DNA of 64,000 bases, taken from Cerasibacillus sp036516575 (lineage in GTDB: Bacteria > Bacillota > Bacilli > Bacillales > Amphibacillaceae). The first letter of the stretch is position 1. Each line of letters begins with the position of its first letter. Location of the stretch: positions 158,865 through 222,864 of the forward strand of contig NZ_DATBTY010000083.1 of assembly GCF_036516575.1 (NCBI RefSeq), read 5' to 3'. Below are positions 15,187 through 23,962 of the stretch, one piece after another. The notes beneath the pieces are model-generated. The model was not told the origin of the DNA. It ran no database searches and saw only the letters and a program-made list of their open reading frames with translations. A program made the position numbers and the translations under genes.

Positions 15187-15214
15187 ATATTTACTGGCAT
15201 TTTGCCTCAGCCTC

Positions 15215-16843
15215 TTAATACTCTCCTAAAACTTCCTCTGCAATATTAACAGCATGGTCACCGATTCGTTCTAAATTACTAATAATATCTACAAACACGA
15301 TTCCAGCAGAACCTTGGCAAATACCTTCGTTCATACGAATAATATGTTTTTTTCGATACATACGTTCCATTTTATCGATTTGATCTTCTTTTTGTATGAC
15401 AGCTAGTGCTTCTTCACGATCATCATTTTCAAGACATTTCACTGCTTGTTTAACTGTTAAAATTGTTAAATCAAACATATTATTTAAATCTTCTTGAGCT
15501 TGTTCTGTTAGGACTACTTTATTTGATATTTTATAATCAATTAATTCGATAATATTCTCGAAATGGTCACCAATTCTTTCGATGTCACGGACCATGTCCA
15601 TTAATGATGTATGTTTTTCACTTTGTTCATCTGACATCGACATAGCTGATAAATCAACTAAGTATTCTGTAATGCTTCGATCTAAATTATTTAGGGCACC
15701 TTCGATTTGCATAGCCATTTCGGAATGTGAAGGCTGTTGTGTTGTTAAGTATAAATTGGTTTCTTCTAAACCTTTATAAGCATACTCACCCATACGAACT
15801 ATCTCTGCTTTCGCTTGGTCTAAAGCAACAGCAGGTGATTGTTGGATAAATATGGGGTCTAAATGTTTCGGCTTATATTCGATAATGACATCTTTACCAG
15901 GAATTATTTTTGTTACCAACCAAGCTAATCCAGCAATAAATGGAAACTGGATGATTGTATTCACAATGTTAAAACTTCCATGAGCAAATGCTAATGTCAT
16001 TTCAGGATTTAAATTAAAATAACTTTGTAAAAATTCTACGAAAGTTGTAAACGTACCAAGAAAAATCAGAAATATCGTTGCACCAATGACGTTAAAGATA
16101 ACATGTGTTAATGCAGCACGCTTTGCAGCAACAGATGCCCCTAGTGCGGCTAAAACTGCTGTAATTGTCGTTCCTAAATTATCTCCAAACAATACTGGTA
16201 GCGCAGCATTAAGTTCGATTAAACCTTCAGAAAATAATCCTTGCAAAATTCCAATTGTCGCACTTGAACTTTGAACAATTAATGTAAAGACAGTCCCAAT
16301 GACAACACCGAGAATTGGACTTGTACTCATATCAATTGTTAATTGGTGAAAAGTATCTAAATAACGTAATGGTTTCATACCATTACTCATGAGTTCCAGA
16401 CCTAGAAAAAGTGCTCCAAAACCGAATACAGCTTGTCCAATAGCAGTGACTTTCTTATGTTTGAAAAAGAATAACATAAAGCTTCCGATTGCAACAATTG
16501 GCAATGAATATTCTCCGATATCAAAACCAATAATAAATGCCGTAACAGTTGTTCCGATATTCGCCCCCATTATGACTCCAATAGCTTGTCTTAAAGTCAT
16601 AAAACCAGCATTAACTAATCCTACTGTTAAGACAGTCGTTCCAGAACTACTTTGAATGAGGATTGTTACAATAATTCCAGCTAGAACACCAAGAAACGGG
16701 TTACTTGTAAAACGATCAAGAATTTCACGCAACCGATCGCCTGCTGACTTTTGTAAGCCGTCTCCCATATACTTAATCCCTAGTAAAAATATTCCGAGCC
16801 CTCCAAGGAATTCGAACAAGACTCCTTGAATATCAAAGTCCAA
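15215..16843 (-). CDS. Na+/phosphate cotransporter family protein with PhoU-like C-terminal domain
   Basis: This 542-residue protein has two internally repeated Na/Pi cotransport blocks, each with the family QSSS-type motif (ILIQSSSGTTVLTVGLVNAG near residue 65 and LIVQSSSATIGILQG near 190), ~8-9 membrane helices up to residue ~310, and two PhoU-like helical repeats in residues ~345-535. It probably imports phosphate with sodium. The B. subtilis neighbour YqeW is shorter and lacks the PhoU part. The start appears to be TTG 16843, without an in-frame ATG nearby. The exact start is moderately certain. Confidence 0.88.
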   Translation of the reverse strand: MDFDIQGVLFEFLGGLGIFLLGIKYMGDGLQKSAGDRLREILDRFTSNPFLGVLAGIIVTILIQSSSGTTVLTVGLVNAGFMTLRQAIGVIMGANIGTTVTAFIIGFDIGEYSLPIVAIGSFMLFFFKHKKVTAIGQAVFGFGALFLGLELMSNGMKPLRYLDTFHQLTIDMSTSPILGVVIGTVFTLIVQSSSATIGILQGLFSEGLIELNAALPVLFGDNLGTTITAVLAALGASVAAKRAALTHVIFNVIGATIFLIFLGTFTTFVEFLQSYFNLNPEMTLAFAHGSFNIVNTIIQFPFIAGLAWLVTKIIPGKDVIIEYKPKHLDPIFIQQSPAVALDQAKAEIVRMGEYAYKGLEETNLYLTTQQPSHSEMAMQIEGALNNLDRSITEYLVDLSAMSMSDEQSEKHTSLMDMVRDIERIGDHFENIIELIDYKISNKVVLTEQAQEDLNNMFDLTILTVKQAVKCLENDDREEALAVIQKEDQIDKMERMYRKKHIIRMNEGICQGSAGIVFVDIISNLERIGDHAVNIAEEVLGEY

Positions 16844-16908
16844 TGGTCATTCATCCCTTCACTATGTCAGTTTTATGTCAACCTATTCTATTATGACAAA
16901 AAAAAAGC

Positions 16909-16953
16909 AATTGTAAAGATAATTCACGTGAAATTTACATTAACTTTACAATT
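16909..16953 (-). terminator. Terminator after the NfeD-like gene
   Basis: AATTGTAAAG and CTTTACAATT pair, with a nested AATTCACGTGAAATT inner palindrome. On the minus strand a long T-run follows. Confidence 0.7.
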
Positions 16954-16973
16954 CTTTTTTTATAATGAAACAT

Positions 16974-17609
16974 TTATTCATTATTTATTTGTTCTACAAG
17001 AATTTTTGTTCCATCGACTTCAACAACACGTATGGTCGTTCCTTTAGGAATCCAATAGCCATTTGTAATCGCACTGTATTCTTTTCCTTTTATTTGAATG
17101 GTGCCTACTGGACGCATATCTGTAATAGTCGCTCCTTCTTTGTTTAATAATTCATGATAAGCTTCATTCATTGAAATGTAACCTGCCTCAGTCGTTAATT
17201 GGTCTTTTAATGTTAATTTGGTCCACATTGAACGTCGCTTAAACACTTTAAGAAATAAAAATGAGCTAGCTGCACCAATCATAACACCAAGAACAGCATA
17301 CACGCCTGCAATGAAACTAGGTGCTGGTAAAGCGACTGATAAAATCATCGTAGCAGCTCCAATTGTTGATAATGTACCATCATTTAGTAATTTACCATCT
17401 ATGACGATAAGGATGAGACCAATAAAATACATAAGAAGCATTAGAATAAGTGATTCAGCTTCAACATAAACTGAAAAATAAACGATAATAAATCCCAATC
17501 CTAATATTCCAAAAAAGCCTCGCATATTAACAAGAACTTCTCCAATTAAAAACAAAGTAGCAAATCCAGCGATAAATAAACCAACCCAGTCATACGAGAA
17601 TATTTGCAT
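16974..17609 (-). CDS. NfeD-like membrane protein with C-terminal OB domain
   Basis: A ~211-residue protein with about five hydrophobic segments (residues ~8-125) and a C-terminal ~60-residue NfeD OB-fold (GATITDMRPVGTIQIKGKEYSAITNGYWIPKG...). Such proteins often partner flotillins, but the flotillin gene here is elsewhere (40584), next to a longer NfeD protein (41667). Three consecutive ATG codons follow GAGGAGGG, and I choose the third (17609), which has the best spacing. Divergent from the yqfZ-like gene. Confidence 0.82.
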   Translation of the reverse strand: MQIFSYDWVGLFIAGFATLFLIGEVLVNMRGFFGILGLGFIIVYFSVYVEAESLILMLLMYFIGLILIVIDGKLLNDGTLSTIGAATMILSVALPAPSFIAGVYAVLGVMIGAASSFLFLKVFKRRSMWTKLTLKDQLTTEAGYISMNEAYHELLNKEGATITDMRPVGTIQIKGKEYSAITNGYWIPKGTTIRVVEVDGTKILVEQINNE

Positions 17610-17675
17610 CATCATCCCTCCTCATTCTTCAATACGAACAAGAAGAATGAAATGTTTCATAAAGGAGAAAAAAAC

Positions 17676-18011
17676 ATGAGAATTTTAAAGAAATCAGGCA
17701 TATTTCTATTGTTCCTTCTCTTATTGATTAGCATATACAAAGATATAACAATTGACAAACAACTTGATTCCCCGTTAGTTAAACAAGATCAAATGATTCG
17801 TTTCCACGTTATCAAACGGCAAATTGAAACAGGAGAAACAGTTTTATCAATTATAGAAGAAATTCATGGTGGCAACAGACCACATACACTAAACATAAAG
17901 CAAATTCTCGCTGACTTTAAAATGATTAACCCTAATTCGAATCCTTACCAATTAAAAGATGGGCACTTTTATTTCTTCCCAAAATATGATTTTAAAGGAA
18001 AGCCCCATTAA
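17676..18011 (+). CDS. yqfZ: YqfZ-like protein, membrane-anchored with LysM-like domain
   Basis: A 111-residue protein starting at ATG 17676 behind AAAGGAGAA. Residues ~5-20 form a membrane anchor or signal sequence. The C-terminal half (IETGETVLSIIEEIHGG ... MINPNSNPYQLKDGHFYFFP) resembles a LysM fold, which binds peptidoglycan. In B. subtilis yqfZ lies in the same neighbourhood, so the name is supported by position and architecture. Function is unknown. Confidence 0.68.
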   Translation: MRILKKSGIFLLFLLLLISIYKDITIDKQLDSPLVKQDQMIRFHVIKRQIETGETVLSIIEEIHGGNRPHTLNIKQILADFKMINPNSNPYQLKDGHFYFFPKYDFKGKPH

Positions 18012-18021
18012 GGGGACTTTC

Positions 18022-18321
18022 CTAAGTGAATGGATCGATAAATAAACTGAGAATAATGGATACAGCACCTGCAATAATGGCTATATTACCTAATACTTCA
18101 GCATTTCTCTGTCTTGCAAAAATACCAACAATAATACCAGCTGCCCCCATTAATATGGGTAACCAAAAAAATGAAATAGCGGATAACACAAGAGCAATCC
18201 AGCCTAAAGTAGCATTTGCATTTGAGTCGTCACGATCACTGTTAATATCACCAGAAATCTCAGCAGCAGTTTCCTCTCTGTAATCGTCATCTAAATTATT
18301 TCGATTTCGATCCAAAGCCAT
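18022..18321 (-). CDS. yqfX: YqfX-like small membrane protein
   Basis: A ~99-residue protein with an acidic, Asn/Asp-rich N-terminus (residues ~4-35, several acidic residues) and two hydrophobic segments (ATLGWIALVLSAISFFWLP and IAIIAGAVSIILSLFI) plus a middle glycine-rich helix. It resembles YqfX in size, topology and location. Start is uncertain: ATG 18321 sits only ~3 bases after GGGGG, while TTG 18315 has better spacing. It converges with the yqfZ-like gene, with stops 10 bases apart. Confidence 0.65.
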   Translation of the reverse strand: MALDRNRNNLDDDYREETAAEISGDINSDRDDSNANATLGWIALVLSAISFFWLPILMGAAGIIVGIFARQRNAEVLGNIAIIAGAVSIILSLFIDPFT

Positions 18322-18454
18322 AACCCCCTTTTCTAGAAAGTACGATACGCTCATAGTTTGTGGAAAAAGGATAAATATACAATCGTTATTTTTTGGTAAA
18401 CATTATTTATCATTTGGCATATAATGAAGTGTCTTAATAAAGGAGAATAGATAT

Positions 18455-18736
18455 ATGAGTCAGTTTATAATGGAATTGATTAAACGGAGAATAAAACTTA
18501 TTACAGTTGAGGAAGTATTATCATATAGTAACCAATATGGTTTTTCAATTTCACGACAAGAAGCATTAGCCATTGTTAATTATTTAAAAACAACACCTAT
18601 TGAATCATTACAAAGCAAAAAAAACTTAATCTCAGACTTGGAAAAATTAACAACCATATCAACGGCTAAAAAAGCGGAGAGACTATTAGATCAATTTATC
18701 GCTACTTATGGTTTACATTATCTGTTTAAAGAGTAA
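18455..18736 (+). CDS. yqfT: YqfT-like protein (DUF2624)
   Basis: A 93-residue, soluble, mostly helical protein with the DUF2624 pattern (IMELIKRRIKLITVEEVLSYSNQYGFSIS at the start, LLDQFIATYGLHYLF at the end). Function is unknown. It starts behind AAAGGAGAA, and its stop codon lies in the arm of a terminator shared with the convergent nfo gene, the same neighbour as in B. subtilis. Confidence 0.82.
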   Translation: MSQFIMELIKRRIKLITVEEVLSYSNQYGFSISRQEALAIVNYLKTTPIESLQSKKNLISDLEKLTTISTAKKAERLLDQFIATYGLHYLFKE

Positions 18737-18764
18737 AAAGGGCTAAAAATAGCCCTTTTTACTC
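18731..18764. terminator. Bidirectional terminator between yqfT and nfo
   Basis: GAGTAAAAAGGGCTA-AAAA-TAGCCCTTTTTACTC is a perfect 15-bp stem that includes the stop codons of both convergent genes. Confidence 0.88.
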
Positions 18765-19649
18765 TTTAATTTTCTCTAATAAATGTTTGTCAAATTCACC
18801 TGATTTTATCATTTCAATTTCATGTTTATAGGGTGGTTTTTTATTTTTCTTATCCTCACCTACATATGGCGTTTCTAATATTTTTGGTATGTCGGTTAGC
18901 TGGGGGTGCATGATGACATTATAAAGCGGCTTAAATCCAATATGACCAAAACCAATATTTTCGTGTCTATCTTTTCCAGCGCCACACTCATTTTTACTAT
19001 CATTGACATGGACGACTTTTATCCGATCAATACCAACTATTTTATCAAATTCATTTAAAACGCCATCAAAGTCGTTAACGACATCGTATCCAGCATCATG
19101 TATATGACATGTATCTAAACAAACTGATAAATGTTCATTATGGGTCACCCCATCAATGATTTTAGCCAGCTCTTCAAATGAACGGCCAATTTCAGTACCT
19201 TTTCCGGCCATCGTCTCTAGAGCAATTTGTACGTCTTCATCTGCCGTAAGAACTTCATTCAAACCTTCAATTATTTTTTTAATTCCTTGTTCTGCCCCAG
19301 CACCTACATGTGCACCAGGATGTAAAACAATCTGCTTAGCTTTCAATGCCTTTGTTCGGTCAATTTCACTCCTGAGGAAATTAACTCCTAATTCAAAAGT
19401 CTGTGGTTTATTTGTGTTAGCAATATTAATAATATATGGCGCATGAACAATGATTTCATCAATACCATGTTCGGCCATATGCGCTAAACCTAATTCAATA
19501 TTTAATTCCTCAATTGGTTTTCTTCTTGTATTTTGTGGTGCTCCCGTATAAATCATAAATGTATTTGCACCATAAGAAACAGCTTCTTCACTCGAACCTA
19601 ATAACATTTTCTTCCCACTCATCGACACATGAGATCCAAGTTTTATCAT
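18759..19649 (-). CDS. nfo: Endonuclease IV (AP endonuclease)
   Basis: A 296-residue TIM-barrel enzyme of the AP2 family that cleaves DNA at abasic sites and removes 3' blocks. Zinc-ligand motifs are visible: the HPGAH segment, the catalytic region LETMAGKGTEIG, CLDTCHIHDAGYD, HVNDSK and DRHENIGFGHIG. Length matches the family. In B. subtilis Nfo is a spore DNA repair enzyme. It follows cshB by 20 bases on the same strand, so co-transcription is likely. Confidence 0.96.
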   Translation of the reverse strand: MIKLGSHVSMSGKKMLLGSSEEAVSYGANTFMIYTGAPQNTRRKPIEELNIELGLAHMAEHGIDEIIVHAPYIINIANTNKPQTFELGVNFLRSEIDRTKALKAKQIVLHPGAHVGAGAEQGIKKIIEGLNEVLTADEDVQIALETMAGKGTEIGRSFEELAKIIDGVTHNEHLSVCLDTCHIHDAGYDVVNDFDGVLNEFDKIVGIDRIKVVHVNDSKNECGAGKDRHENIGFGHIGFKPLYNVIMHPQLTDIPKILETPYVGEDKKNKKPPYKHEIEMIKSGEFDKHLLEKIKE

Positions 19650-19669
19650 CCGATTCCACCCTCTTTTAT

Positions 19670-20992
19670 CTATCTTCTATATTTTCCTTTTCTATTTTTG
19701 CTTTGTAGTTTCTTCTTCACTTGTTCTTGTTGCTTTTTCATTTTTTTACGATAACCTGGTTTCACTTTTTTAGGCTTCTTAACATATGACCATGCTTGTT
19801 GGTCAACTGATTGGTTTTTCTTGCGACGGCGTTTTCGATTATCCCAATGTTTCGCCTCGGCAAATGTTTTATCTTTGACATCGACATAACGAAAGGTTAA
19901 TCCTTTTCCTTCCAGTTTTTCCAGAAGCAAATAATCAGCCTCATCATAAATGCTAATTGCTGTTCCTTCCATATTAATTCGCGCTGTTCGACCGACACGA
20001 TGAATATAAAAATGTTCTTCTTTCGGTAATTGGGCATTGATGACATGGCTTACCCCTTCAATATCAATTCCCCGAGCAATTAAGTCTGTTGCTACAATAT
20101 ATTGATAACGAAGGTTTTGGATATCTTTAACGATACGTTTTCTAACCCTAGGTTGTAAACCACCATGTAAAATACCAACATTTAACCCTCTTTGGATTAA
20201 TTCATGTCCAAGTATGTCAGCTTCTTCTTTCCCATTTGTGAAAATAATCGCTAGGTAGGGACGAATAACCTGTGATATATCATATATAATATCAGCTTCA
20301 TCCCGATGACGCTTTGCGATCATTAGATGTTCCATTGTTTCGGGTGACAATTGATTAGCTATCTTTATATGGTACGGATCTTTTAAATATTTTTGAAAGA
20401 AATGACTCAATTTGTCAGGTATTGTCGCGGAAAATACAAGAACTTGAATCTCCTCATGACAGCGAACAAGTAGTCGATCAACATCTTTAATAAAACCTAA
20501 ATCAAACATTAAATCAGCTTCATCAATAACAAACGCTTTTGCATTATAGATTGAAAGAGCCCCTTCATTAACTAAATCAAGAATTCGACCTGGTGTCCCA
20601 ACAATAATATGTGGAGGAATTTTTAATTTTCCCTTTAGTCTTTCTTTGTCTGTGCCACCAACAAGTAATCGAATAAACCATTGATGTTCTTTATTAATAA
20701 AGGCAATCATCTTTCGTATTTCATCATAAATCTGTCTTGCTAACTCTCTAGTAGGAGCTGTAATGACAAACTGTACTGTTTGACTCTCTTCATCGATCTT
20801 TTGCAGTAATGGGAGTAAATAGGCATGCGTCTTACCCGAACCCGTCTGTGATTGCCCGATGACGTCTTTTCCTTGTAAAATAGCTGGTATTGCTTTTTCC
20901 TGTATTTCAGTAGGCTGGTTGAAATTTAGAGAATTGATCATGTCTAGTATATGTGGTTTCAGTGCTAATTGTTTGAATCGATTTTTTTCCAT
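19670..20992 (-). CDS. cshB: DEAD-box RNA helicase CshB
   Basis: The 440-residue protein shows helicase core motifs in order: Q motif (FNQPTEIQEKAIP), motif I SQTGSGKTH, Ia APTRELARQ, Ib GTPGRILD, II DEAD, III SAT, V ATDLIARGIDI and VI HRVGRTAR, then a very basic C-terminal tail (RKRRRKKNQ, KKKLQSKNRKGKYRR). In B. subtilis CshB acts in cold-shock RNA unwinding and degradosome-linked processes. It starts behind AAAGGAG. In B. subtilis yqfQ and ispH lie just upstream; here yqfO follows directly. Confidence 0.94.
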   Translation of the reverse strand: MEKNRFKQLALKPHILDMINSLNFNQPTEIQEKAIPAILQGKDVIGQSQTGSGKTHAYLLPLLQKIDEESQTVQFVITAPTRELARQIYDEIRKMIAFINKEHQWFIRLLVGGTDKERLKGKLKIPPHIIVGTPGRILDLVNEGALSIYNAKAFVIDEADLMFDLGFIKDVDRLLVRCHEEIQVLVFSATIPDKLSHFFQKYLKDPYHIKIANQLSPETMEHLMIAKRHRDEADIIYDISQVIRPYLAIIFTNGKEEADILGHELIQRGLNVGILHGGLQPRVRKRIVKDIQNLRYQYIVATDLIARGIDIEGVSHVINAQLPKEEHFYIHRVGRTARINMEGTAISIYDEADYLLLEKLEGKGLTFRYVDVKDKTFAEAKHWDNRKRRRKKNQSVDQQAWSYVKKPKKVKPGYRKKMKKQQEQVKKKLQSKNRKGKYRR

Positions 20993-21024
20993 CGCTATAA
21001 CTCCTTTGCATCGAGCAATACAAA

Positions 21025-22140
21025 CTAAATAAATTGAAATGGTTCCGTATTAACTTGTGAGGCAATCACTTCAATTGCTTCATCATTAAGAGCAGATTCT
21101 AAGTATGCTTTAGTAGCTTCTATCATTATCTTTTCAATATGATGGCCAGGATCTATAATAGCTAAACCCATTTCTTGTGCCATTTGAGCAGCATGGAATG
21201 TTATATCTCCTGTTACCAAAACGTCTGCTCCTGCTTCAAATGCTTGTACTATATATTTCTCCCCGCTACCACCAACAATGGCAACTTTACTAACATCAGA
21301 GATTAGATTCCCCACCACTCGTAGTGCTGGTACATCAAAAGCCTTTTTCGCATGTTGACAAAGCAGTTCTAGACTTATTGGTTGTTCTAATTGGCCAATA
21401 CGACCTAAGCCAAGGGACTTCCCCTTATTTTTTAGTGGATATACATCATAAGCTACCTCTTCATATGGATGGGCATGAATCATTGCTTCAATCGCCTGTT
21501 CATATTTAGATTGTTCGACAATGGTTTCAATTTTAACTTCATCAACAGTCGTCAAGTTGTTTGCTTGACCAATAAATGGATTAGATCCTTCTAATGGTTT
21601 AAATGTACCTTGGCCTGGCGTTTGAAATGTACAGTGACTATAATTACCAATGTGACCTGCTCCTTTTAAACTTAAAGCATCCATCACTGCTTGAACATGT
21701 GTTTTCGGAACAAATACCGCTACCTTATATAAAGATTCTTCATATGTTTGAATGAGTGGTGTGCGATTTTTAATCTTTAATGCGTCACATAATAAATCAT
21801 TGACACCACCTTGAGCAATATCTAAATTAGTATGGCTAGCATACACTGCTATTTCATGTTTGATTAATTTTTTGATCATTCTTCCTTGTGGATCATCAAA
21901 ATTCAATTGCTTAATCGGGTTAAACAATAGTGGATGGTGGGCAATGATTAAATCCACGTCTTTCGAAACCGCTTCATCAACAACTTCTTCAGTTACATCA
22001 AGTGTTACAAGTACGTTATCGACTGTCTTATGATACGAACCAACTTGCAGTCCGACCGGATCCCAATCATAAGCGAGAAACTTCGGTGCCCATTGTTCCA
22101 TTAGAGTAAAAATGTCTAAAGTCGTTCGCTTCCTACTCAT
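21025..22140 (-). CDS. yqfO: YqfO, Nif3-like dinuclear metal-centre protein
   Basis: A 371-residue Nif3-family protein with the metal motif IAHHPLLFNP near residue 66, the YASHTNLDIAQGGVND motif near 101, the inserted PII-like domain (about residues 130-230), and the C-terminal metal-binding TGDITFHAAQ and DPGHHIEK motifs. Often annotated as GTP cyclohydrolase I type 2, but the biochemical role is unsettled. It overlaps the end of trmK by eight bases and its GAGGAGG lies in trmK. Confidence 0.92.
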   Translation of the reverse strand: MSRKRTTLDIFTLMEQWAPKFLAYDWDPVGLQVGSYHKTVDNVLVTLDVTEEVVDEAVSKDVDLIIAHHPLLFNPIKQLNFDDPQGRMIKKLIKHEIAVYASHTNLDIAQGGVNDLLCDALKIKNRTPLIQTYEESLYKVAVFVPKTHVQAVMDALSLKGAGHIGNYSHCTFQTPGQGTFKPLEGSNPFIGQANNLTTVDEVKIETIVEQSKYEQAIEAMIHAHPYEEVAYDVYPLKNKGKSLGLGRIGQLEQPISLELLCQHAKKAFDVPALRVVGNLISDVSKVAIVGGSGEKYIVQAFEAGADVLVTGDITFHAAQMAQEMGLAIIDPGHHIEKIMIEATKAYLESALNDEAIEVIASQVNTEPFQFI

Positions 22141-22846
22141 AATCTAAAACCTCCTCGATCCAACTTAACTCGCGTTCAAATCGAGCCATTTTTTCATCAT
22201 TTTTCTTTTTTGCTCGTTTCATTTGTGATAATATTCGTGCCCGGGCTCGGTGTTCTGACTGCCATTTTTCTATAAATAAAGGATGGCGTTCAAACTGCAG
22301 TTGTCTTCCTAATAATAAATCTTTCTCTGCCCACTTTTCCATTTCTTTGCTATTTATAAAGTCGGCAACAATGATTTCATAAATATGTCCGTTCTCTTTA
22401 ATTAAATGTTCATGTGTAATTGTATAGCCTAAACGAAGAAGAGCTATTCGAGCATCTCTTTCATCTATATTGGGCTGTACGATAATACGTTTAAAATGTG
22501 TTAATAGTTGATGTCCTCTTCCTAAAATCTTTTTAATTAATGTACCACCCATTCCAGCAATAACAAGCTCAAATGGGGCATCACTATCATTGAGGACATC
22601 TAAACCGTCACCAAGGCGGACATCAATTCGATTAGATAAACCATATTTTTCAACAGTTTGTTTAGCGCTATAAAACGGCCCTTCATTAATCTCCCCTGCA
22701 ATGGCTTGCGCTTTATGATCATGTTGACAGACATAGCATGGTAAATAGGCATGATCAGAACCGACATCTAAAAAGTAACTTCCCTGGGAGAGATATGTTG
22801 CAATTGTTTTAAGTCGTTTTGAAATTGGTAAATGTTTTTCTTTCAT
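22133..22846 (-). CDS. trmK: TrmK, tRNA (adenine-22 N1)-methyltransferase
   Basis: A 237-residue class I SAM-dependent methyltransferase with FLDVGSDHAYLP as motif I near residue 23, IAGEIN and VIAGMGGTLIKKIL near residue 95, and a C-terminal basic helical region. In B. subtilis TrmK methylates A22 in tRNAs. Its coupling to yqfO by overlap is conserved in many Bacillota. Confidence 0.93.
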   Translation of the reverse strand: MKEKHLPISKRLKTIATYLSQGSYFLDVGSDHAYLPCYVCQHDHKAQAIAGEINEGPFYSAKQTVEKYGLSNRIDVRLGDGLDVLNDSDAPFELVIAGMGGTLIKKILGRGHQLLTHFKRIIVQPNIDERDARIALLRLGYTITHEHLIKENGHIYEIIVADFINSKEMEKWAEKDLLLGRQLQFERHPLFIEKWQSEHRARARILSQMKRAKKKNDEKMARFERELSWIEEVLDYE

Positions 22847-22871
22847 ATGCGTATCCTCATTTTCAACCGGT

Positions 22872-22910
22872 AAAAGAAAAGCTTTCTGGCTTGCAGAAAG
22901 CTTTTCTTTT
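22872..22910 (-). terminator. Hairpin between cccA and trmK
   Basis: AAAAGAAAAGCTTTCTG and CAGAAAGCTTTTCTTTT form a perfect 17-bp stem around GCTTG, with T-rich arms on both strands. It lies 11 bases after the cccA stop on the minus strand. Confidence 0.85.
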
Positions 22911-22920
22911 AAATATTGAA

Positions 22921-23283
22921 TTATTTCTTTTCACTTAACCATTCGGAAATTAAATCAGCTTCTTCGACACTAACTTGGATGGCTGGCATGCCACCTCGAC
23001 CTTTTTGGATGATTTCAGAAATTTCTTCAACAGACATCTTACTGCCTACGTCTGTTATGTCTGGACCCATGCCACCGCTTAAATCAGCTCCATGACAAGA
23101 TAAACAATTCGCGTCATACAGTGCTTGTGGATCGTCACTAGCTGCTTCTTCAACAGGCCCTTCACCATTTTGGTCTGCTTGAAGTGCTTCACGCTGGCCT
23201 ACTCCCATTCCAGCAACAATAACTATAGCAAGTATCCCTATGATTGCAATGATTCCATAAGGGATAAGTGGGTTTCTTTTCAT
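22921..23283 (-). CDS. cccA: Membrane-anchored cytochrome c550
   Basis: A 120-residue protein with one N-terminal membrane anchor (residues ~10-30, not followed by a lipobox), an acidic linker, the haem-attachment motif CLSCH near residue 60 and a distal methionine ligand in GGMPA near 98. It shuttles electrons on the outer face of the membrane. The gene lies next to sigA as in B. subtilis and has its own hairpin downstream. Confidence 0.93.
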   Translation of the reverse strand: MKRNPLIPYGIIAIIGILAIVIVAGMGVGQREALQADQNGEGPVEEAASDDPQALYDANCLSCHGADLSGGMGPDITDVGSKMSVEEISEIIQKGRGGMPAIQVSVEEADLISEWLSEKK

Positions 23284-23363
23284 GCTCTTTTCCTCCTTAT
23301 GAATCCCTTTTTATTATATGTAGCATAGAGCTATATACTATCTTACTCGAAAATCGTTCCAGT

Positions 23364-23924
23364 TTAAAGTACAACGTGTGAAAAATTATAAACAAAATAA
23401 ATACACGTCATTAATAAGCCGATGATACCACTATATTTCACGTATTTTAATTTTGTTTTCTTTCCTAGAATATACCATGCACTAAAATTCAATACAATTA
23501 TGATTCCCGATACCCAATGATCAGTAATAATTAATTGACCAATATATTCTGTTGAAAATAATATTAAAAATAGAAGGGCTAGTAACGGAACATAGAGCCA
23601 CTTGATCTGATGTTTTTTTAAGTCATAAAATAACCAAAGTGCATATGCAATAAACAGGCTTAAAATTCCCGTTTGCATTAGAGGGTGAAATTCGGTAAAA
23701 TAAATAACAAGAAATGAAAACGGTATCATAAGTGTGATGAGAGAGAGCTGGATCAGGAGGAGAGGCTGTCCACCTGATCGCAATGATTTGTTTTCGCCTC
23801 GCTCTACCGGCTCACCTTTTGAATAGAGATTTATGAGATAATCACAATATGATTCTGGAAGTATTTTATGTTCTTTCCAAAATTTTATTTCTTCTATAAT
23901 GATTTTTGAGCGCTCGTCTAACAT
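23364..23924 (-). CDS. Multi-pass membrane protein of unknown function
   Basis: I choose ATG 23924 (behind GGGGTGAG) over GTG 23933, giving ~186 residues. The N-terminal ~45 residues are soluble (IEEIKFWKEHKILPESYCDYLINLYSKGE), a pattern that resembles the start of DUF2157-type proteins. Five hydrophobic segments follow. No catalytic residues are evident. It lies between cccA and sigA, only ~40 bases after sigA. Confidence 0.72.
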   Translation of the reverse strand: MLDERSKIIIEEIKFWKEHKILPESYCDYLINLYSKGEPVERGENKSLRSGGQPLLLIQLSLITLMIPFSFLVIYFTEFHPLMQTGILSLFIAYALWLFYDLKKHQIKWLYVPLLALLFLILFSTEYIGQLIITDHWVSGIIIVLNFSAWYILGKKTKLKYVKYSGIIGLLMTCIYFVYNFSHVVL

Positions 23925-23962
23925 CTCTCTCACCCCATAAAGTAACGATTCGGTTTATCGAT

